Of a stretch of 64,000 nucleotides of DNA, positions 60,344 to 64,000 are shown in pieces. A model generated the notes under the pieces. The model saw only the letters and a list, made by a program, of their open reading frames with translations. It ran no database searches and was not told where the DNA came from. The position numbers and the translations under genes were made by a program. The stretch is from SB15 sp964639245 (GTDB taxonomy: Bacteria; Chloroflexota; Anaerolineae; Aggregatilineales; J027). Each line of letters opens with the position of its first letter. Positions within the stretch are counted from its first letter, which is position 1. The stretch spans positions 1 to 64,000 of the forward strand of contig CAZXCU010000007.1 in NCBI GenBank assembly GCA_964639245.1, read 5' to 3'.

Positions 60344-61048
60344 TCAAGATGAGTCGGAATTCACAAAACGGTAGCCTACACCCGGCTCATTATGAATATA
60401 CCGCACGTTACGCACCGGATTTTCACGGAGTTTCTTACGAATCTGATTCACAAAAACCCGCACATAGTGATCCATTCCCGCATATTCTGCGCCCCAAATT
60501 TCATTCAGAATAGTATGGTGGGTAATCACTTTGCCCGGATGGGTTGCCAGCAGTTTGAGCAAGTCATATTCTTTGGGCGTGAGATGCACTTCTTCCCCTT
60601 CGACCAGTACACGGCGGTTGACCAGATCCATCAGTAAATCTCCCACGCGAATTTCTGCCTGGGCTGGCTGGCTTGGCTCAATCCCGCGTCGCCGCAACAC
60701 GGCTTGAATCCGCGCCCGCAGTTCTTCCATGCCAAAGGGTTTCGTGATGTAATCATCTGCGCCAATATCGAGGGCTTGCACTTTGGTTTTTTCTTCACTC
60801 CGAACCGACAGCATAATAATCGGCACTTGAGTCCATTCGCGTAAACTGCGGCAGACCGCTAGGCCATCCGGTTCTGAGCCAAGCGCAATATCCAGCAGCA
60901 CCAAGTCCGGCGATTGCTGCGCGACCAGCAGAATGGCCTGCTGCCCATTGAGCGCCAGCAAAACCTGATACCCATAGCCTTTTAAGCCAATTTGTAATTG
61001 GCGACGAATCTGGGGTTCGTCATCTACAATCAAAATTTTAGTCATCAC
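60344..61048 (-). CDS. kdpE: KdpE-type OmpR family response regulator
   Basis: 234 residues. Receiver (1-120) with Asp9-Asp10 and phosphoacceptor Asp53 (LLDIALGSEPDG), Lys in YITKPFG. The winged-helix output (about 135-228) contains VHLTPKEYDLLKLLATHPGKVITHHTIL and HYVRVFVNQIRKKLRENP, typical of KdpE. It overlaps the sensor kinase gene by 4 bp. It probably drives the divergent kdpFA operon through the half-site array at 62613-62724. Confidence 0.92.
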   Translation of the reverse strand: MMTKILIVDDEPQIRRQLQIGLKGYGYQVLLALNGQQAILLVAQQSPDLVLLDIALGSEPDGLAVCRSLREWTQVPIIMLSVRSEEKTKVQALDIGADDYITKPFGMEELRARIQAVLRRRGIEPSQPAQAEIRVGDLLMDLVNRRVLVEGEEVHLTPKEYDLLKLLATHPGKVITHHTILNEIWGAEYAGMDHYVRVFVNQIRKKLRENPVRNVRYIHNEPGVGYRFVNSDSS

Positions 61049-62436
61049 TGCCTATCTGGAAGTACAATCACAAACGTTACCCCACCGCCGGGAGTATCTT
61101 GAATCAGTAATTTGCCATGATGCACCTCGACAATGCCTTTGGCAATGGCTAACCCTAACCCGACCCGCCCGTCTTTGCCATGATAAAACGGTTCTAAGAC
61201 CTGTACTTTTTCTTCCGGCGGGATGTTCGGGCCATGATTAATCACCAGAATATGCACGGCCTCTTTTTTGCGAACTCCCACAATTTCGATTTTCCGGTCT
61301 GGCGGTTCGTAGCGCAGGGAGTTTTCGACCAGATTACCAAGCGCTTGCAGCATCAACCCGTAGTCAAAAGCCAGCAGTGGAAAATCTTCCGGGAAAGTAA
61401 TCCGGATCCGTTCTTGATGCGTCATCTCCCAAACACGGGCGGCGACATCGCCAGCAACTTCTTCCCACGAATTCAAGCTCGCATTGATGGTCATAGCACC
61501 CGCGTTTAAGCGAGACATATCCAGCAAATTTCCGACCAGCTTGTTCAGATGGTCACTTTCCTGCCCGATGGTTTGCAGGAGTTCAAGCCGTTCTGATTCT
61601 GGAAGGCTTAAATGCAGTAAATTGCTGGTGCTGGTTTTAATGACTGTCAACGGGGTACGAAAATCATGCGAAACCGCGTGGAGCAGCGTGGTTTTAAACC
61701 GATCCGCTTCCTCAAGATATTTGCTGCGCTGACCGCGTTCCACCAGATCCACACGCTGTAAGGCCATCGCCGCTTGCTGTACACAGGCCAAAAGTAAGCG
61801 TTTTTTGGAGTCTGGCACAGGGGAGGTATAGCCCACAGCAACCGTCCCATAGATGGTGTCGTCCGAACGAAGCAACACATAGACCTTATCCAGTTCGGTT
61901 TCAAGCCCGGCGTGGGTTCTGTCCGGCAAAATCACAGGCTGTTGAAAATGCAAATCCTCCCCCAAGACCTGCTTCAAGGCGGCATAAATGACTTCTTTAT
62001 CGCTGGCTTGGTTAAAAGTGCTGGTTAATTTATAAAGAATATCCTGCTCATTCAGATTAATTTTGAGGGACTCCGCCTGTGTCAGGGCATAAGCCGCTAA
62101 GCGTCCGGTGATGGCAGCCACAAGGAAAAAAATAACAAGGTCAAGCAGTTCACGCGGGTCTGCCACTTTAAAGGTGTAGTAGGGCTTGACGAGAAAAAAA
62201 TTAAATCCGCCGAAATTCAACAGCGCCGCCATCCACGAAGGCCCGATGCCATATTGCACAGCCACCACGACCACCACCATCACATAAATGAGAGCAGCGT
62301 TGGCAAGCGTCAATGATTCACGCAGACTCCACAGCATGATATTGGTGAGAAGCGTGTAAACAATGGCAAAAAAATAAGCTGAATACTTCACATGCTCACC
62401 TGAAAATCGACCCATGGTCATTGATCTTAGGGTCAT
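61045..62436 (-). CDS. KdpD-like sensor histidine kinase lacking the N-terminal KdpD/USP domains
   Basis: 463 residues from ATG 62436 (a GTG at 62469 is in frame; neither has a strong ribosome site). Four membrane helices (DUF4118, about 20-115 here), a GAF-like segment, HisKA with His257 (SHDFRTPLTV), then N box LGNLVENSLRYEP and G2 GRVGLGLAIAKG. Full KdpD has some 900 residues with an N-terminal Walker-type KdpD domain and USP domain; both are missing. Paired with kdpE; the free USP gene nearby may supply the missing part. Confidence 0.87.
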   Translation of the reverse strand: MTLRSMTMGRFSGEHVKYSAYFFAIVYTLLTNIMLWSLRESLTLANAALIYVMVVVVVAVQYGIGPSWMAALLNFGGFNFFLVKPYYTFKVADPRELLDLVIFFLVAAITGRLAAYALTQAESLKINLNEQDILYKLTSTFNQASDKEVIYAALKQVLGEDLHFQQPVILPDRTHAGLETELDKVYVLLRSDDTIYGTVAVGYTSPVPDSKKRLLLACVQQAAMALQRVDLVERGQRSKYLEEADRFKTTLLHAVSHDFRTPLTVIKTSTSNLLHLSLPESERLELLQTIGQESDHLNKLVGNLLDMSRLNAGAMTINASLNSWEEVAGDVAARVWEMTHQERIRITFPEDFPLLAFDYGLMLQALGNLVENSLRYEPPDRKIEIVGVRKKEAVHILVINHGPNIPPEEKVQVLEPFYHGKDGRVGLGLAIAKGIVEVHHGKLLIQDTPGGGVTFVIVLPDRQ

Positions 62437-62478
62437 CGTGATAAAAAAACAGGGCAGAGAATCCTCCACCCTGCCATC

Positions 62479-62559
62479 TTACTTGCCTAACGTCACAATC
62501 AAAGGCTGCGCCGTAGGGGACAGCGCAACCTTCGGCACGGGTTTGTCGAGGGTATAAAG
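62479..62559 (-). pseudogene. C-terminal protein fragment upstream of the sensor kinase
   Basis: Reads LYTLDKPVPKVALSPTAQPLIVTLGK and TAA, just after an in-frame TAG. No start. It looks like the end of a lost gene; very short, so only a suggestion. Confidence 0.25.
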
Positions 62560-62612
62560 CTAGCCGTGACCATCCCATCTAATACGCTGTGTCTATCATA
62601 TGATAAAGCGCG

Positions 62613-62724
62613 TCAAGATGTGGTCAAGGAAGGGCAACCGACAATCAAGAATCTATCAAGATCAATACGTCTTGGGCTTGATATTTTCTTGATACCTTTG
62701 CGACACATCTTAAACCCGTCTTGA
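62613..62724. promoter_or_regulatory. Array of TCAAGA/TCTTGA half-sites between kdpDE and kdpFA
   Basis: TCAAGA or a near match begins at 62613, 62624, 62645 and 62656. The complementary TCTTGA type begins at 62688, 62708 and 62719, with less perfect sites at 62670 and 62676. Several adjacent pairs are 11 bp apart, one helical turn, as OmpR-type dimers need. The right half is inverted relative to the left. The last site overlaps TTGACA (62720-62725). Likely KdpE operators for both divergent operons. Confidence 0.6.
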
Positions 62725-62775
62725 CAGGGTTTGCCCTAAACTCATCGCCACAAATCATTTAGGAATGCAGTCGTT

Positions 62776-62859
62776 ATGGATGACGTGTTGTATATCGGCT
62801 TGGTGCTGGTGTTTTTTGCCCTGTCATGGGGTCTGGTGCGCCTGCTAGAACGGGTGTAG
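62776..62859 (+). CDS. 27-residue membrane peptide before kdpF
   Basis: MDDVLYIGLVLVFFALSWGL then VRLLERV, one hydrophobic helix with a basic end. Two clear starts in a row (this and kdpF, 13 bp later) make it likely to be translated. It resembles the small F-like helices found beside kdpF, but no function is known. It sits just downstream of the half-site array. Confidence 0.6.
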   Translation: MDDVLYIGLVLVFFALSWGLVRLLERV

Positions 62860-62872
62860 GAGCAAATAAAAC

Positions 62873-62962
62873 ATGGACGCATTATATGTGATTTCGGGGG
62901 TGCTAGTGGTGATTTTGATGGTTTACCTTTTTGCCGCCCTGCTGAAACCAGAGTGGTTTTAG
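62873..62962 (+). CDS. kdpF: KdpF, potassium-transporting ATPase small subunit
   Basis: 29 residues: MDALYVISGVLVVILMVYLF then AALLKPEWF, matching the KdpF pattern (hydrophobic helix, YL..ALL.PE.F). KdpF stabilises the KdpABC pump by filling a lipid-like groove. The stop overlaps nothing but adjoins the kdpA start directly (TAGATG). Confidence 0.85.
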   Translation: MDALYVISGVLVVILMVYLFAALLKPEWF

Positions 62963-64000
62963 ATGACAACCAATGCAATTTTACAACTGACATTTTATAT
63001 GGTGGTCTTGATTGTCTGTGCCAAGCCGTTGGGCTGGTATATGGCGCGGGTGTATCAAGGCAAATCGGTTGGCTTAGACACAATACTGTCGCCCGTTGAA
63101 AATGGGCTTTATAGGCTGGCAGGGGTGCGCCCCAACGAGGAAATGAACTGGAAAATTTATGCGCTGGCGATGCTGCTGTTCAATATGTTCGGGCTACTGG
63201 CGGTGTATTCGCTCCAGCGTTTGCAAAATTCACTGCCGTTGAATCCCGAAGCACTTGCGGCGGTGACTCCTCATTCCGCATTCAATACGGCGATAAGTTT
63301 TGCCAGCAATACCAACTGGCAGGGCTACCCCGGCGAAACCACCCTCAGCTATTTCACCCAGATGCTCGGCTTGGGGGTGCAGAATTTTGTCTCGGCGGCA
63401 ACGGGCATGGCAATTTTAGTTGCCTTGATTCGTGGCTTGTCGCGTGGAACAGCCAACACCATCGGCAATTTCTGGGTCGATTTAACCCGTTCAACGCTGT
63501 ATATCCTGCTGCCGCTGGCATTGATTCTGGCGCTGATGCTGGTATCGCAGGGGGTGGTGCAAATCTTTGATTCGTATAAAGAAGTCACCCCTGTTCAGTC
63601 GATTACTGATTATACAGGCGAAGTCCTCACCGATGAGGACGGCAACCCACAAAAACAGGTAATTGCGGTGGGGCCGGCGGCTTCGCAAATTGCGATTAAA
63701 CAGTTGGGGACAAACGGCGGCGGTTTTTTCAATGTTAATTCGGCACATCCGCTTGAAAATCCGACTCCTCTTTCCAATTTTCTGGAGATGTTGTCTATTC
63801 TGCTGATTCCGGTGGCGCTGTGTTACACCTTTGGCGTAATGGTCGGGGATACGCGGCAGGGGTGGGCGGTGCTGGCTGCCATGACGCTGATTTTTGTCCC
63901 GTTGATGTTCGCGGCGGTCTACGCCGAACAAAGCGGCAATCCCAAATTTGATGCTTACGGGGTTGACCAGACCGCCAGCGAAGAAAATCCCGGCGGGAAC
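62963..64000 (+). CDS. kdpA: KdpA, potassium channel-like subunit, cut by window edge
   Basis: 346 residues visible of an expected 560 or so. N-terminus FYMVVLIVCAKPLGWYMARVY; selectivity-filter segments TAISFASNTNWQGYPGE and KQLGTNGGGFFNVNSAHPLENPTPLSN; membrane helices between. KdpA takes K+ at micromolar level and passes it to KdpB. It starts immediately after kdpF. The remaining kdpBC should lie beyond the window. Confidence 0.95.
   Translation, partial: MTTNAILQLTFYMVVLIVCAKPLGWYMARVYQGKSVGLDTILSPVENGLYRLAGVRPNEEMNWKIYALAMLLFNMFGLLAVYSLQRLQNSLPLNPEALAAVTPHSAFNTAISFASNTNWQGYPGETTLSYFTQMLGLGVQNFVSAATGMAILVALIRGLSRGTANTIGNFWVDLTRSTLYILLPLALILALMLVSQGVVQIFDSYKEVTPVQSITDYTGEVLTDEDGNPQKQVIAVGPAASQIAIKQLGTNGGGFFNVNSAHPLENPTPLSNFLEMLSILLIPVALCYTFGVMVGDTRQGWAVLAAMTLIFVPLMFAAVYAEQSGNPKFDAYGVDQTASEENPGGN

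Noticed and set aside
62470..62775. Possible c-di-AMP (ydaO) riboswitch upstream of kdp genes
   Set aside because: GGGGAC and a CCGAAGG segment are present, but the conserved GGGGUGAAU and CCGACAGCUAACC elements are missing on both strands. The region is better explained by repeated regulator half-sites.
1..64000. CRISPR arrays, tRNA or rRNA genes
   Set aside because: No regularly spaced direct repeats, no cloverleaf with CCA-type ends and no rRNA-like conserved tracts were seen when reading both strands. A tRNA search program would settle small cases.

Overview
The window looks like a chromosomal stretch of a Chloroflexota bacterium, probably Anaerolineae-like. That placement is an inference from gene content: WD40 proteins and a Ser/Thr kinase fused to WD40, two Uma2 (DUF820) nucleases, orphan receivers, a sodium-pumping decarboxylase operon, KimA-like and Kdp potassium uptake, and dispersed palindromic intergenic repeats. 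No rRNA, tRNA or CRISPR array was seen. Base composition is moderately G+C rich, with clearly A+T-rich islands at about 24.6-26.8 kb and 31.7-33.3 kb.

Layout. 1-8.9 kb: a truncated secreted WD40 protein, a broken PIN-type toxin gene, an acyl-CoA dehydrogenase, a MarR-SDR pair with an operator over its promoter, an M50-like membrane protein, a type II restriction-modification pair, and Uma2 and GNAT genes. 8.9-18.2 kb: a 149-bp MITE, a four-gene histidine kinase/three-receiver cluster bracketed by a 150-bp direct repeat, two tandem double-domain secreted esterases, a methyltransferase, an aspartyl-protease-like gene, and an orphan DUF433 antitoxin with the stub of its partner. 18.2-22.2 kb: an MMPL exporter with its TetR regulator and a decayed hicA with three hicB copies.

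22.3-37.8 kb: a phage-tail module cut in two. The neck gene and tail-terminator gene lie on + at 22.3-23.0 kb. The tube, G/GT chaperone with a clear -1 slippery heptamer, very short tape measure, baseplate and fibre genes lie on - from 37.8 down to 33.3 kb. The order becomes canonical if the intervening ~15 kb is flipped. Between the halves lie host-type genes (DapA-like, RidA, asparaginase-like, EamA, a DppB-DppC fusion) and an A+T-rich three-gene cassette. The cassette's first two genes are a Cys/His papain-like protein and a helical partner, and they recur as a linked pair at 44.2-45.1 kb.

37.9-57 kb: AraC regulator and frameshifted PhyH oxygenase, WD40 kinase, receiver, PEGA-like protein, DUF1349, the second cassette copy, a biotin-dependent Na+-translocating acyl-CoA decarboxylase operon, a Met/His-rich DUF305 protein, an AlkA glycosylase, asparagine synthetase, and two large membrane proteins. 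57-64 kb: remnants of HINT (intein-like) domains, then a potassium block: KimA-like importer, USP, KdpE, a short KdpD, and a rightward kdpF-kdpA operon preceded by an array of paired TCAAGA/TCTTGA half-sites.

The strongest leads are the split tail module with programmed frameshift, the recurring Cys/His plus helical gene pair, a two-hairpin repeat that has entered a coding sequence, and several decayed toxin-antitoxin loci.
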